The notes under the pieces were generated by a model. It was not told the DNA's origin. It saw nothing but the letters and a program-made list of their open reading frames with translations, and ran no database searches. The position numbers and the translations under genes are program-made. This document shows, piece after piece, positions 32,717-42,010 of a stretch of 64,000 nt of DNA; within the stretch, counting starts at the first letter, position 1, and every line of letters starts with the position of its first letter. The stretch lies in contig JACKJH010000003.1 of NCBI GenBank assembly GCA_020638055.1, positions 186,001 through 250,000 on the forward strand, in the 5' to 3' direction. The stretch is from Hyphomicrobiaceae bacterium. Its GTDB lineage: Bacteria > Pseudomonadota > Alphaproteobacteria > Rhizobiales > Hyphomicrobiaceae.

Positions 32717-34477
32717 ATGAGTGCCTTCGAGCACGTCGAAAATCTGATTGCGAAAGCGCTGGGTTCTATGCAGGCAGATGGTACGTTGCCCGCCGGCATG
32801 GACCTGCCGACGGTTGAGGTTGAATTTCCCCGCGATCCCACGCACGGCGACCTTGCTTCCAACGCCGCAATGGTGCTTGCAAAACGCGCCCGCATGAAGC
32901 CGCGTGACATTGCCGAAAAACTCAAGGAGCGGCTTTCCAGTGAAGAAATCGTCGCCAAAATCGAGGTTGCCGGACCCGGCTTTTTGAACCTGACCTTCAA
33001 ACCGGCGTTCTGGCAGGACGTGATCCGGCAAATCGAACGTGAAGGTGAGCATTACGGCCGGGCGAAGCCTGCCTCCAAGGGCAGGGTCAATGTAGAGTAT
33101 GTCTCCGCCAACCCCACCGGGCCGATGCATGTCGGGCATTGCCGTGGGGCGGTGTTTGGAGATGCGCTCGCCAGTCTGCTTGAATTTGCCGGTCACGAAG
33201 TAACTCGCGAATATTACATCAATGATGCTGGATCGCAGGTTGACGTGCTCGCGCGTTCAGCCTTTCTGCGCTACCGCGAAGCGCTTGGCGAGGACATCGG
33301 CGAAATTCCTCAGGGCCTTTATCCCGGCGATTACCTGAAACCCGTCGGAGCGGCGTTGGCTGAGGAATTTGGCGGCAAGCTCAAGGATCGCGATGAGGCC
33401 GACTGGCTGCCGCTTGTCCGTGGCAAGGCTATTGCTGCCATGATGGCTATGATCAAGGATGATCTGGCGGCACTCAATATCCGCCACGATGTATTTTTCT
33501 CCGAGGCATCGCTGAAGGAGAACGGTCGTGACCGCGTTGCAGAAGCCATAGCAGCGTTGCAGGCAAAAGGACTGATCTATGAAGGTCAGTTGCCCAAGCC
33601 CAAGGGCCATGACGAAGACGATTGGGAGGAGCGCGAGCAGGTCCTCTTCAAGTCGACCGATTTTGGCGATGACGTAGACCGCGCGCTACAAAAGTCGGAC
33701 GGCAGCTACACCTATTTCGCTGCTGATATTGCCTACCACTACGACAAGCTGGAGCGCGGTTTCAGAAATCTCGTCAACGTGTTCGGCGCCGACCACATCG
33801 GTTATATTCCCCGCATGAAGGCGGCCGTCGCTGCGTTGTCGGGCGGGGAGGCCGATCTCGATATCAAGGTTTGCCAACTGGTCAAGCTCTACAAGGGTGG
33901 CGAGCCCTTTAAGATGTCCAAACGCGCAGGCACCTTCGTAACTTTGCGAGACGTGGTCGACGAAGTCGGCAGCGATCCTGTTCGCTTCATGATGCTCTAC
34001 CGCAAGAATGATGCGCCGCTCGATTTCGACTTTGCCAAGGTCACGGAACAGTCCAAGGACAACCCGGTATTCTATGTGCAATATGCACACGCGCGCGCAG
34101 CATCATTGTTCCGCAACGCGGAGGAGGTTTTCGCGGGCCTCACGCGCGACAGTGCCGAAGTGAGGGGGGCGGACCTTGCCAAACTCGATCACCCAGGCGA
34201 AATCGACCTTATGAAGCGGCTGGCGCAATTTCCACGGCTGATGGCCGGTGCCGCGGCGGCCCACGAACCTCATAGACTGGCTTTTTACCTCTATGACCTA
34301 GCCTCAACGCTCCATGGCCAGTGGTCCCGAGGCAATGATTCGCCACAATTACGCTTTATCCGACAGGATGATAGGGAAATGACTGCGGCACGTTTGGCCA
34401 TCGTTGCTGCAACTCAACGGGTGATATCCTCAGGATTGGCTATTCTTGGCGTCGAGGCCCCCGACGCAATGCGTTAA
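32717..34477 (+). CDS. argS: Arginyl-tRNA synthetase
   Basis: A 586-residue class I synthetase that charges tRNA-Arg. The HIGH-type motif is PTGPMHVGHCRG; the arginine-specific Asn/Asp segment YYINDAGSQVD and KMSKR-like motif FKMSKRAG follow, and the C-terminal anticodon-binding DALR region has FVQ-like YAHARAAS. ATG 32717 has AAGGA 8 bp upstream. Downstream genes continue on the same strand. Confidence 0.97.
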   Translation: MSAFEHVENLIAKALGSMQADGTLPAGMDLPTVEVEFPRDPTHGDLASNAAMVLAKRARMKPRDIAEKLKERLSSEEIVAKIEVAGPGFLNLTFKPAFWQDVIRQIEREGEHYGRAKPASKGRVNVEYVSANPTGPMHVGHCRGAVFGDALASLLEFAGHEVTREYYINDAGSQVDVLARSAFLRYREALGEDIGEIPQGLYPGDYLKPVGAALAEEFGGKLKDRDEADWLPLVRGKAIAAMMAMIKDDLAALNIRHDVFFSEASLKENGRDRVAEAIAALQAKGLIYEGQLPKPKGHDEDDWEEREQVLFKSTDFGDDVDRALQKSDGSYTYFAADIAYHYDKLERGFRNLVNVFGADHIGYIPRMKAAVAALSGGEADLDIKVCQLVKLYKGGEPFKMSKRAGTFVTLRDVVDEVGSDPVRFMMLYRKNDAPLDFDFAKVTEQSKDNPVFYVQYAHARAASLFRNAEEVFAGLTRDSAEVRGADLAKLDHPGEIDLMKRLAQFPRLMAGAAAAHEPHRLAFYLYDLASTLHGQWSRGNDSPQLRFIRQDDREMTAARLAIVAATQRVISSGLAILGVEAPDAMR

Positions 34478-34524
34478 ACTCGCGATTCTGAGGTTTTACC
34501 CGCAAGGGCTGGGGATTTTTCATA

Positions 34525-36453
34525 ATGGCACGCAAAACCGGACCTGCGCATTCCGCCCAGCGATGGCCTGAGCCGAACCAGGCACCGGACGGGCATCACA
34601 ATCCACGGCCGCACCCCACGCAGGCCAATCCGGGCTATTCCAGGCATCTGGAGCCCACGCCGCGAGGGCAGAGCCACGCCTATGCGCCCGGGCAGGAGCA
34701 GCACTACCAGCACGCGCCGAATCAACAGGCGCCGGCGCGCCAGCAGGCGCCTTATCAGCCCGGCCAGCCCGCTCCGCTCTATCCGCCCGATAGTCACGCG
34801 GATTATGGTGATCTGCACGCACAACTCGATCCATTTGCGATGCAGCAGCCGGGCGCACCGGCTTATGTGCCTCCGCAAGCAGCTCCACACGCGCCGCAAT
34901 TCGAACCGTATTATCCGCCTGAACCTGGCCAGCACGACCAGCAAGGTTGGGAACAATCGAACCAGTGGCAAACTGGTAATGAAGCGGCTGCGCCTGGCTA
35001 TGATTACCAGCAGCAGATGCCGGGGAATCCCGATCCCGTCTACAGTCAATCGTGGGGGCATGCGGATCAAAACGACGGTTACGATGCCTACCAACCTCCC
35101 CACCATGCCGAGCCCCGGCTGCGCGGCGCCGATTATGATCCGGCCTTTTCTCAGCCCGGTTATGATCAAGGCTTTGGCCATCCACATGACCAGCAAGGCG
35201 GCCCGGCACCGGGTTGGGGGGGGCAGGATTATGCAGACGCCGCCTACCCTGGTGAACCATTCGATTACGGCCAGGCGCCGCGGGACGGGTTTGCAGATGC
35301 TCCCGCGCTTGCCGATTCCGGCCTAGCGCAAGGCTATGCGCCCGAACCCGGTTTTGGGCGTCCCGACAGTGGTACTGCGGGTCTACCGGACCAATACGAG
35401 CAGTACGACGATGACTATGACGCCGATGAAATGGCCTATGAGGACGAAGAGCCGCGTGGGCGGGGTCGGTTCATCAAGATCGCGGCTGTGCTGGCCATCG
35501 CAATTGGCGTTGGGAGCGGACTTGTTTATGGATACGGCCTCGTGTTCGGGCCTTCGAATACTGGTGATACGCCCGTCGTGCGGACCGCCGGCGCACCCTC
35601 CAAGATCAAGCCTGATGAGCCTGGCGGCAAGGAGTTTGCGCACAAGGATTCCAAAATTCTGGGGCGCTTGAGCGATGGCGGCAGCCAGCGCGGTGCAAGT
35701 GTCGAAGAGGCCAGCAGCGAATCGAGTGACAACACCGACAGCAATGGTACGCGCAAGGTTTCGACAATGGTGATCGGGCGCGATGGTTCGATTGTTTCGC
35801 AACCGGACACTGAACGCCCGCCTCCCGCGCGCCTGCCCGATTCGGTATCTCCCGTGCCCGGCATGACGATTGTTGACGGTTTCGGTGGGCGTAGCCCTCG
35901 GGTCAGTTCCGAGCAGCGTTCCTCAGCGGCGTCCATGATCAACAGCGGTCGTGCGCCCGCCCCGCCACCGGCCGCGGCTCCACAAGAAGTCCGTGAACCT
36001 CAACCAGAAGCGTCGAGACAGGTTTCCACGCCGGCAAAACCGATCATCATCTCGCGCACAGAACCTGAAGCTGCTCGCGAAGAGCCGCCGCCTGCGCCGG
36101 CAGCCGCTCCGGCCAGTAAGCCTCAGGCTGCCGCACCAAGAAAGGCGCCTTCATCCGCACCGGTAGCAGCTTCTACAGCCACCTCGGGTCTTGGCTACGT
36201 CGCCGTGCTGGCGTCCATTCCGGTTTCCGCCACAAGCAGGATGAACGCGCTGACGCGTTTTGCAGACCTGCAGCAGAAATATTCTTCGCAACTTGGCGGA
36301 AAAACACCGGAAGTTCAGCAGGCCAATCTTGGTTCGAGGGGGAGCTACCATCGGCTGATCGCGGGACCACCTGGTTCGCGCAGCCAGGCCAATCACTTAT
36401 GCAGCGAGCTCAAGGCAGCCGGTTATCCAAGCTGCTGGATCAAATCCTATTGA
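34525..36453 (+). CDS. SPOR-domain membrane protein with long disordered cytoplasmic region
   Basis: A 642-residue protein. Residues 1-300 are very rich in Pro, Gln, Tyr, His, Gly and Asp and are probably disordered. A single membrane helix lies near 316-338 (AAVLAIAIGVGSGLVYGYG), then a Ser/Pro/Ala linker in the periplasm, and a C-terminal SPOR domain (about 552-642: GYVAVLASIPVSATSRMN, RLIAGPPGSRSQANHLCSEL, SCWIKSY) that binds denuded glycan at division sites. The gene is followed after 7 bp by nagZ. Confidence 0.92.
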   Translation: MARKTGPAHSAQRWPEPNQAPDGHHNPRPHPTQANPGYSRHLEPTPRGQSHAYAPGQEQHYQHAPNQQAPARQQAPYQPGQPAPLYPPDSHADYGDLHAQLDPFAMQQPGAPAYVPPQAAPHAPQFEPYYPPEPGQHDQQGWEQSNQWQTGNEAAAPGYDYQQQMPGNPDPVYSQSWGHADQNDGYDAYQPPHHAEPRLRGADYDPAFSQPGYDQGFGHPHDQQGGPAPGWGGQDYADAAYPGEPFDYGQAPRDGFADAPALADSGLAQGYAPEPGFGRPDSGTAGLPDQYEQYDDDYDADEMAYEDEEPRGRGRFIKIAAVLAIAIGVGSGLVYGYGLVFGPSNTGDTPVVRTAGAPSKIKPDEPGGKEFAHKDSKILGRLSDGGSQRGASVEEASSESSDNTDSNGTRKVSTMVIGRDGSIVSQPDTERPPPARLPDSVSPVPGMTIVDGFGGRSPRVSSEQRSSAASMINSGRAPAPPPAAAPQEVREPQPEASRQVSTPAKPIIISRTEPEAAREEPPPAPAAAPASKPQAAAPRKAPSSAPVAASTATSGLGYVAVLASIPVSATSRMNALTRFADLQQKYSSQLGGKTPEVQQANLGSRGSYHRLIAGPPGSRSQANHLCSELKAAGYPSCWIKSY

Positions 36454-36460
36454 GGATTGG

Positions 36461-37492
36461 GTGGAGCGGCGTGCCCTCATAACCGGTCTTGCCGGCCAGC
36501 AACTTAGCGATCAAGAACGCGAGTTCCTGGCGCATGTACGTCCTGCCGGTATCATCCTGTTTGCGCGCAATCTTGGCAACCACGACCAGATCAGGCGGCT
36601 TGTCGGCGACGCCCGCACTGCCATCGGCGCTAAGCAAACACTCGTGCTGATTGACCAGGAGGGGGGGCGGGTGCAACGACTGCGCCCACCTCTGGGGCGT
36701 GCGCTGCCGCCGGCCAGCGCCTTTGCCGCCTTGTTTGCCGATGATGCGGGTAAGGCCTGTAAAGCTGCCAATTCCATAGCGCGGCTCATGGCGCATGATC
36801 TAACGGCGCTTGGCATCAACACCGACTGTGCACCCGTTTGCGACTTGCCAGTCAAGGGCGCGCACGAAATCATCGGTGACCGTGCTTATGGCTGTGACGT
36901 GCAACAAGTTGTAGGACTGGCACGCAGCGTTGCCGACGGGTTGATGGCGGGCGGCGTGTTGCCGGTAATAAAGCACATACCAGGTCATGGGCGGGCTATG
37001 GCCGATAGTCACCTTTCGCTGCCAACGGTCGATACGCCGCTTGGAACACTCATTGAAACCGATTTCGCAACCTTCCGCGCTCTGTCCGGCCTTCCCGCGG
37101 CCATGACTGCGCACGTCGTTTTTTCCGATATTGATTCTGAAAGGCCAGCCAGTACGTCAACCAAGGTAACGGCAGAAATCATTCGCGGACAAATTGGTTT
37201 TGACGGTCTGTTGATGAGCGATGACCTTGGGATGAAAGCCCTGACAGGCCCCATGCGCGAGCGTGCGTGGGGTGTAATTGCGGCGGGTTCAGACATTGCG
37301 CTTCATTGCAATGGGGACCTTGGGGAGATGCAGGAGGCCGCAGAGGCCGTTCCTGTGCTGTCTGGTGAAGCATACCGGCGGTTCACTGAAGCGCTGGCAG
37401 TCACACGCCAGTGCGACCAATTTGACCTCGAAGGCGCCGAATTTGCCCTTGAGCAGGTTCTAACGCACTGGAAAGCCCATGAATCGGTCTAG
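36461..37492 (+). CDS. nagZ: Beta-N-acetylhexosaminidase
   Basis: A 343-residue GH3 family enzyme acting in muropeptide recycling: it removes GlcNAc from anhydro-muropeptides in the cytoplasm. Family marks are AGIILFARNLGN, LIDQEGGRVQRLRPP, INTDCAPVCDL, KHIPGHGRAMADSH with the catalytic-loop His/Asp, and SDDLGMKAL. GTG 36461 is the start, 7 bp after the SPOR gene, with GGATT upstream; it is likely cotranscribed. Confidence 0.95.
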   Translation: MERRALITGLAGQQLSDQEREFLAHVRPAGIILFARNLGNHDQIRRLVGDARTAIGAKQTLVLIDQEGGRVQRLRPPLGRALPPASAFAALFADDAGKACKAANSIARLMAHDLTALGINTDCAPVCDLPVKGAHEIIGDRAYGCDVQQVVGLARSVADGLMAGGVLPVIKHIPGHGRAMADSHLSLPTVDTPLGTLIETDFATFRALSGLPAAMTAHVVFSDIDSERPASTSTKVTAEIIRGQIGFDGLLMSDDLGMKALTGPMRERAWGVIAAGSDIALHCNGDLGEMQEAAEAVPVLSGEAYRRFTEALAVTRQCDQFDLEGAEFALEQVLTHWKAHESV

Positions 37493-37529
37493 ACTTGTGA
37501 AGAGTAATCGCTTTTGACACCTGCTGCTG

Positions 37530-37735
37530 CTAGAGCATTTTCCGACGAAGTGGACACCGGTTCGTCGAAGAAAATGCGACCAAACAAGAAACTAGAGCGC
37601 CGATCCGATTCCATCGGATCGGAATGCGCTCTAGAGCATTTTCCGACGAAGTGGACACCGGTTCGTCGCAGAAAATGCGACGAGACAAGAAGCTAGAGCG
37701 CCAAACCAGTTCAATCGGATCGGAATAAGCTCTAG
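37530..37735. repeat. Repeat chain A-B-A-B
   Basis: A 37530-37595, B 37592-37634, A 37631-37696, B 37693-37735, each sharing one CTAG with its neighbour. The two A-B pairs differ in sequence by several bases, mostly in the second pair, which points to duplication of an A-B pair followed by drift or to separate insertions. The remaining gap up to scpA (37736-37844) shows nothing else. Confidence 0.95.
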
Positions 37736-37844
37736 AATCACGACAGTTGGCATGGCCGCTTTATCGTGGCATTGGCGTTGAGTTCGCCTCTCAAGTTTGC
37801 ATGTTTATTCTCCCTCGCGACAAGAACGGGAAGCCGAGCCCGCA

Positions 37845-38771
37845 ATGGCAAGCGCAGCCGACAAGGATTCTGATACGTCCACTGGACCAGCGGACAATCG
37901 TGCGGATCGCACGGCAACCACGATTGAACAACGCGACACCTGGGAGGATGGCGCCGACGAGCGTGGCGCTGATGAACAGTTCATTGTCGATGTTGGTGGT
38001 TTTGAGGGTCCTCTCGATCTTCTACTTGCTTTGGCGCGAACGCAGAAAGTGGATATCGCGCGCGTATCCATTGTCGAACTCGTCGATCAATACCTGGCTT
38101 TTATCCGTGAAGTTCAGAAGTTGCGCCTTGAGATTGCGGCGGACTATCTGGTCATGGCGGCGTGGCTGGCATTCCTGAAATCACGATTGTTATTGCCACG
38201 CGACGAAGAGGTGGCTGAGGAACTCACAGCCGAGGAAGCCGCTCAACGGCTGGCATTCCGTCTCATGCGCCTTGATGCGATGCGACGGGCGGCGGCAGAT
38301 TTGATGAACCGGAAGCGGCTAGGCAAGGATGTCTTTGCGCGTGGCTGGCATGAGCCGGTCGAAACATTCAAGGATACGCGCTATAGCGCCGAAATCGTCG
38401 ACCTGCTGAAGGCCTACGCTGAGAGAAGACGGCGCGCGGCAAAAGTCGAACATGTTGTCAAACGGCGAACCGTCTGGTCGATCAAGGAGGCGCGCGGCCG
38501 TCTTGAGCGGTTGATTGGGGCGCGGCTGGGACATTGGGTGCAATTGGATCTTTTCCTGGTCGAATACCTGCCCAACCCGGAAGCGCAGCGCACTGTTCTG
38601 GCATCTGCATTCGGTGCCAGTCTCGAAATGGCGCGTGACGGGCTCGTTGAGCTGCGTCAGGATCAGGCCTTCGCACCGCTGTTTGTGCGGCGTCGTGGAA
38701 CGACCCCGCATGGCAGGGATGTTGCCACCGCCGATGAGGAGACCTCAAAGTCGGGTTCTCTGGATGAGTGA
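37845..38771 (+). CDS. scpA: Segregation and condensation protein A
   Basis: A 308-residue kleisin subunit of the SMC-ScpAB condensin that compacts and segregates chromosomes. Family marks are VGGFEGPLDLLLALARTQKV, ISIVELVDQYLAFI-like VSIVELVDQYL, LVMAAWLAFLKSRLLLP, and the C-terminal winged helix (LDLFLVEYLPN). ATG 37845 is chosen for homology; a TTG at 37797 would add 16 residues. scpB follows. Confidence 0.93.
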   Translation: MASAADKDSDTSTGPADNRADRTATTIEQRDTWEDGADERGADEQFIVDVGGFEGPLDLLLALARTQKVDIARVSIVELVDQYLAFIREVQKLRLEIAADYLVMAAWLAFLKSRLLLPRDEEVAEELTAEEAAQRLAFRLMRLDAMRRAAADLMNRKRLGKDVFARGWHEPVETFKDTRYSAEIVDLLKAYAERRRRAAKVEHVVKRRTVWSIKEARGRLERLIGARLGHWVQLDLFLVEYLPNPEAQRTVLASAFGASLEMARDGLVELRQDQAFAPLFVRRRGTTPHGRDVATADEETSKSGSLDE

Positions 38772-38869
38772 GAAGCGGGCGCATCGCATGGAATTTTGCA
38801 GTTTTGATATTCCGCGTTTGAAAATCGCATGAAAGTGGTTGGGCGCGCTTAGGACACTGTCAGGCAAGC

Positions 38870-39982
38870 ATGACGAACGACAAGACAGGTATGGGAAACA
38901 AGACGGGACCGCCCCGATTGACGTTGGTGCCAAAAAATCGCGACGAGAGTTTTTCTCGCCAGGAGCCAGCGTCCGATCCAGGTGCATCTTCGCGCGACGA
39001 ACCCAGACATGCGGTGGGCACTACGGCTAGAGACGACCTGGACCATGCCGGTGCCGAGGATGCAGGGACCAGCAATCAGGATTTGGCAAGCGGCAGCCAG
39101 GCGCACGAGACACCTTCCTACGAACTGGGTGATCCGCTTTGCGCCGTTGATGCCCACGATCGAGGCGCCAAACTCAGGATTATTGAAGCAGTGCTGTTTG
39201 CCTCTCAGCGACCCATGTCGGCTGATGAACTGGCGCAAAGCCTGAGCGATGGAGACGATATTGCAGCTTTGCTTGCAGAACTGCAGGAAAGCTATGCGCC
39301 GCGCGGCATCAACTTGAGGCGGGTTGCAGGCAAGTGGGCATTTCGTACTGCTGAAGATCTCTCCTATCTCCTCCAGCATCATGCCTACGATGAGCGTCGC
39401 CTATCCAAAGCCGCCCTCGAAACGCTGTCCATCATTGCCTATCACCAGCCAGTGACGCGCGCCGAAATTGAGGACGTGCGCGGTGTCACGACGTCGAGTG
39501 GGACGATCGACATCCTGCTGGAGACGGGATGGATTCGGCCGCGTGGCAGACGTCGTGCGCCAGGGCGACCGGTAACCTACGGCACGACCGAAAGCTTTCT
39601 GGAACACTTCGCTCTGGATACAATCAAGGATTTGCCGGGGCTCGCGGAATTGAAGGGGGCAGGCCTGCTTGATGCAAACCTGCCACCGGGTTTCACCGTG
39701 CCAGAGCCGCAGGATATCGCGGCGCTGATGCCTGATGAGTTGCCGCTTGAAGATGATGAAGACGTCGATGATGCCCAAGGGGCCCTTGCGTTCGAAGATG
39801 CGCTTGAGCCTGAACATGCGGACGAATACGGATACGAATACGATGGCGAGGACACCGTTTCAGCGGCTGCGCCTGAGGCATCTGGCGGCGACAGGCGGGC
39901 CAAAGACGATGCAGGCGTTGACGACAGCGACGGGGCAAACCCTGATGCGGTTGCCTCTGATGACCCTGCAGCGCGCGATTAA
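38870..39982 (+). CDS. scpB: Segregation and condensation protein B
   Basis: A 370-residue ScpB, longer than usual because of disordered, acidic N- and C-terminal extensions (about 85 and 100 residues). The central two winged-helix core is clear: RIIEAVLFASQRPMSADEL, RGINLRRVAGKWAFRT, LSKAALETLSIIAYHQPVTR, EDVRGVTTSSGTIDILLETG, GRPVTYGTTESFLEHF. It is the ScpA partner in condensin. It follows scpA after about 98 bp. Confidence 0.93.
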   Translation: MTNDKTGMGNKTGPPRLTLVPKNRDESFSRQEPASDPGASSRDEPRHAVGTTARDDLDHAGAEDAGTSNQDLASGSQAHETPSYELGDPLCAVDAHDRGAKLRIIEAVLFASQRPMSADELAQSLSDGDDIAALLAELQESYAPRGINLRRVAGKWAFRTAEDLSYLLQHHAYDERRLSKAALETLSIIAYHQPVTRAEIEDVRGVTTSSGTIDILLETGWIRPRGRRRAPGRPVTYGTTESFLEHFALDTIKDLPGLAELKGAGLLDANLPPGFTVPEPQDIAALMPDELPLEDDEDVDDAQGALAFEDALEPEHADEYGYEYDGEDTVSAAAPEASGGDRRAKDDAGVDDSDGANPDAVASDDPAARD

Positions 39983-40172
39983 CCGGAAAAAGCAATATCA
40001 GGGTTCATCAGCATAGGCATTGAGCCCAAATAATTGCCCCTTGGGCACCATTTATGCGTGCCGGCCTTGCCCCATGCGGTGCCGCAAGCGATAACCCCTC
40101 TGGAAATGGCAGTGCGGCAATCCGATATGAAGGTCTAAATCCAAGCTGTCGGTGTTATCGCACCTATTGCTA

Positions 40173-40279
40173 TTAGAGCATGTTCAGCCGAAGTGTACGC
40201 GGTTGGGCGTGTAGAACATGCTCAAAATAAAAGAAAATAGAGCGCGTTCGCGATTCCATGAAAAGTGAACGCGATCTAG
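40173..40279. repeat. R4 repeat (AACATG hairpin plus GAACGCG hairpin)
   Basis: TTAGAGCATGTTCAGCCG ... AACATGCTC, an A-rich link, ATAGAGCGCGTTCG and a closing hairpin ending GTGAACGCGATCTAG (40276-40279). It matches 17905-18015. The in-frame ATG at 40258 lies inside it. The stretch 39983-40172 upstream holds nothing recognised. Confidence 0.88.
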
Positions 40280-40332
40280 CCTATTCCGTTGCTCGGGCCG
40301 CTTCGGTCAGGGATATTTTGGGATCGTTACGT

Positions 40333-41514
40333 ATGGACTGGAGCGTTAAAGGCTTGCTTGGCCAACGCGGCGTGAATGCTGCTGAAACGCGTGCGAGCGG
40401 TTCTGTCGGCGGTCCTGTTTCGTCCGGCGGGTTGCGTGCTGCTGCAACTTTTGCTGCACGTCTGACATTTGAGAACGTCACCCGCCGCTACGATAATGCG
40501 AATGCACTTAGTGGTGTCGATCTTGATATTGCGCCGGGTGAGGTTGTCTGTCTGCTGGGTCCATCCGGTTGCGGCAAGACAACGCTGCTTCGTATCGCGT
40601 CGGGAATCGAGCGACCCACTTCAGGCCGTGTTCTAATAAACGACCGGGAGGTTGCCGGACCGGATCGCTTCGTTCCGCCTGAAGAACGTAGTGTTGGCCT
40701 GATGTTTCAGGACTTTGCTCTCTTTCCCCACCTCACAATCCTGCAGAACGTGGCCTTTGGATTGAAAGCCCTGCCAGCGGACGTTGCGCGCCGCGAGGCC
40801 ATGAGCGTTTTGTCACGCGTCGGGTTGGAAAGCTATGCTTCTTCCTATCCGCATATCCTGTCTGGCGGCCAACAACAGCGCGTGGCGCTGGCCCGTGCCA
40901 TCGTACCGCGGCCGTCAGTGGTTTTGATGGATGAACCATTCTCAGGGCTCGACGTGCAGTTGCGAGACAGTATGCAGGAAGAGACTCTATCGCTTTTGCG
41001 GGAGACGCGCGCCACCTGCATGATTGTTACCCATCATCCTGAAGAGGCGATGCGTATGAGTGATCGCATTGCTGTGATGCGCCGCGGCCGAATTGTTCAG
41101 CTCGGACGTGCGGAGGAGCTTTATCATCATCCTGCCGAGCTGTTCGTCGCTCGCATGTTCTCGGAGATCAATGAACTGGAAGTGACAGTCAAGAACGGTG
41201 GCATCGATATGCCGTTTGGCCACGTTGCCGCTGCGGGGATTGCAGATGGCGAACAGGCGATGATGTGCATTCGTGAGCGCGGTATTCGTCTGCATCCGGC
41301 GGGAAGATGCGGTCTCGCCGGACGGGTATTGCATGTCAAGTTTCTGGGTGACGTAGGGTTGGTCGAAATTGGCGTGCATGGTTTCGATGAACCATTACGG
41401 GCGCGCACAAGGGTGGCGGTGGGCGAAGTATGGAGCAAAGGCGCCGAAGTAGGCGTCGAGATCGATCCCGCCCGCATTCTAGTGTTTCCGAAGCAGGTCC
41501 ACGAACACAAGTAG
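40333..41514 (+). CDS. ABC transporter ATP-binding protein (Fe3+/polyamine type), orphan
   Basis: About 393 residues. The nucleotide-binding domain (from about residue 45) has Walker A GPSGCGKTT, signature LSGGQQQRVALARA, Walker B VVLMDEPFSGLD and a switch region TCMIVTHHPEEAMRMSD; a C-terminal TOBE-like regulatory domain follows. It resembles FbpC/PotA-type importer ATPases. No permease or binding-protein gene lies beside it. Start 40333 is a compromise: 40258 is inside a repeat and adds 25 residues, and the conserved fold begins after about residue 45. It interrupts the usual scpB-tatA neighbourhood. Confidence 0.83.
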   Translation: MDWSVKGLLGQRGVNAAETRASGSVGGPVSSGGLRAAATFAARLTFENVTRRYDNANALSGVDLDIAPGEVVCLLGPSGCGKTTLLRIASGIERPTSGRVLINDREVAGPDRFVPPEERSVGLMFQDFALFPHLTILQNVAFGLKALPADVARREAMSVLSRVGLESYASSYPHILSGGQQQRVALARAIVPRPSVVLMDEPFSGLDVQLRDSMQEETLSLLRETRATCMIVTHHPEEAMRMSDRIAVMRRGRIVQLGRAEELYHHPAELFVARMFSEINELEVTVKNGGIDMPFGHVAAAGIADGEQAMMCIRERGIRLHPAGRCGLAGRVLHVKFLGDVGLVEIGVHGFDEPLRARTRVAVGEVWSKGAEVGVEIDPARILVFPKQVHEHK

Positions 41515-41631
41515 TTTCAAAGGGTTGCCGCAGCAACCTTGCGGTGCGGGCTTGCTTGCCGCACCTGGACCTTTCTGTAATAGTGCGGCCAGTCAATCCA
41601 ACGGACGCCGCAGCGGCGAGGAGTTGAGCGT

Positions 41632-41868
41632 ATGGGCGCGATGAGTATCTGGCACTGGATCATCTTGTTGTTGATCGTATTGGTGCTGTTCGGCAAAGGA
41701 AAAATCTCCGACGTGATGGGTGATGTCGCCAAGGGGATCAAGAGCTTCAAAAAGGGCATGGCGGACGATGAAGACGTCGCCGAGGAAACGCCGCCGCCCA
41801 AGACGATCGATCACAAGCCAACCGTAGAGGCTGCGAAGACGTCGTCTGAGCAAACCAAGACCGGCTGA
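41632..41868 (+). CDS. tatA: Sec-independent translocase TatA
   Basis: A 78-residue protein with one N-terminal membrane helix (IWHWIILLLIVLVLFGKGK), the amphipathic helix (KISDVMGDVAKGIKSFKKGM) and a charged tail. It forms the size-variable pore of the Tat pathway in the inner membrane, which exports folded proteins such as the Tat-signal dioxygenase at 1184-1957. The start is ATG 41632 or 41641 (M4). Confidence 0.93.
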   Translation: MGAMSIWHWIILLLIVLVLFGKGKISDVMGDVAKGIKSFKKGMADDEDVAEETPPPKTIDHKPTVEAAKTSSEQTKTG

Positions 41869-42010
41869 TCCTTGAGAGCCTCGATGTGTCGCGCAGTGCT
41901 TGTCTGGCAATGCGCGGTGTATGCACGCGCAAAAGAGTGTAAGTCGGGGCGGGCGTGGGTATGGCCGGACTGGCCGGCGCGCTGTTGCGTCAAAGCAAAG
42001 TAAACGTGGC

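Noticed and set aside
34474..35260. Two minus-strand frames opposite the SPOR gene
   Set aside because: They are produced by the low-complexity coding strand; no start signal or family.
37514..37696. Frame through the A-B-A-B chain
   Set aside because: It arises from repeat sequence; the scpA start lies beyond.
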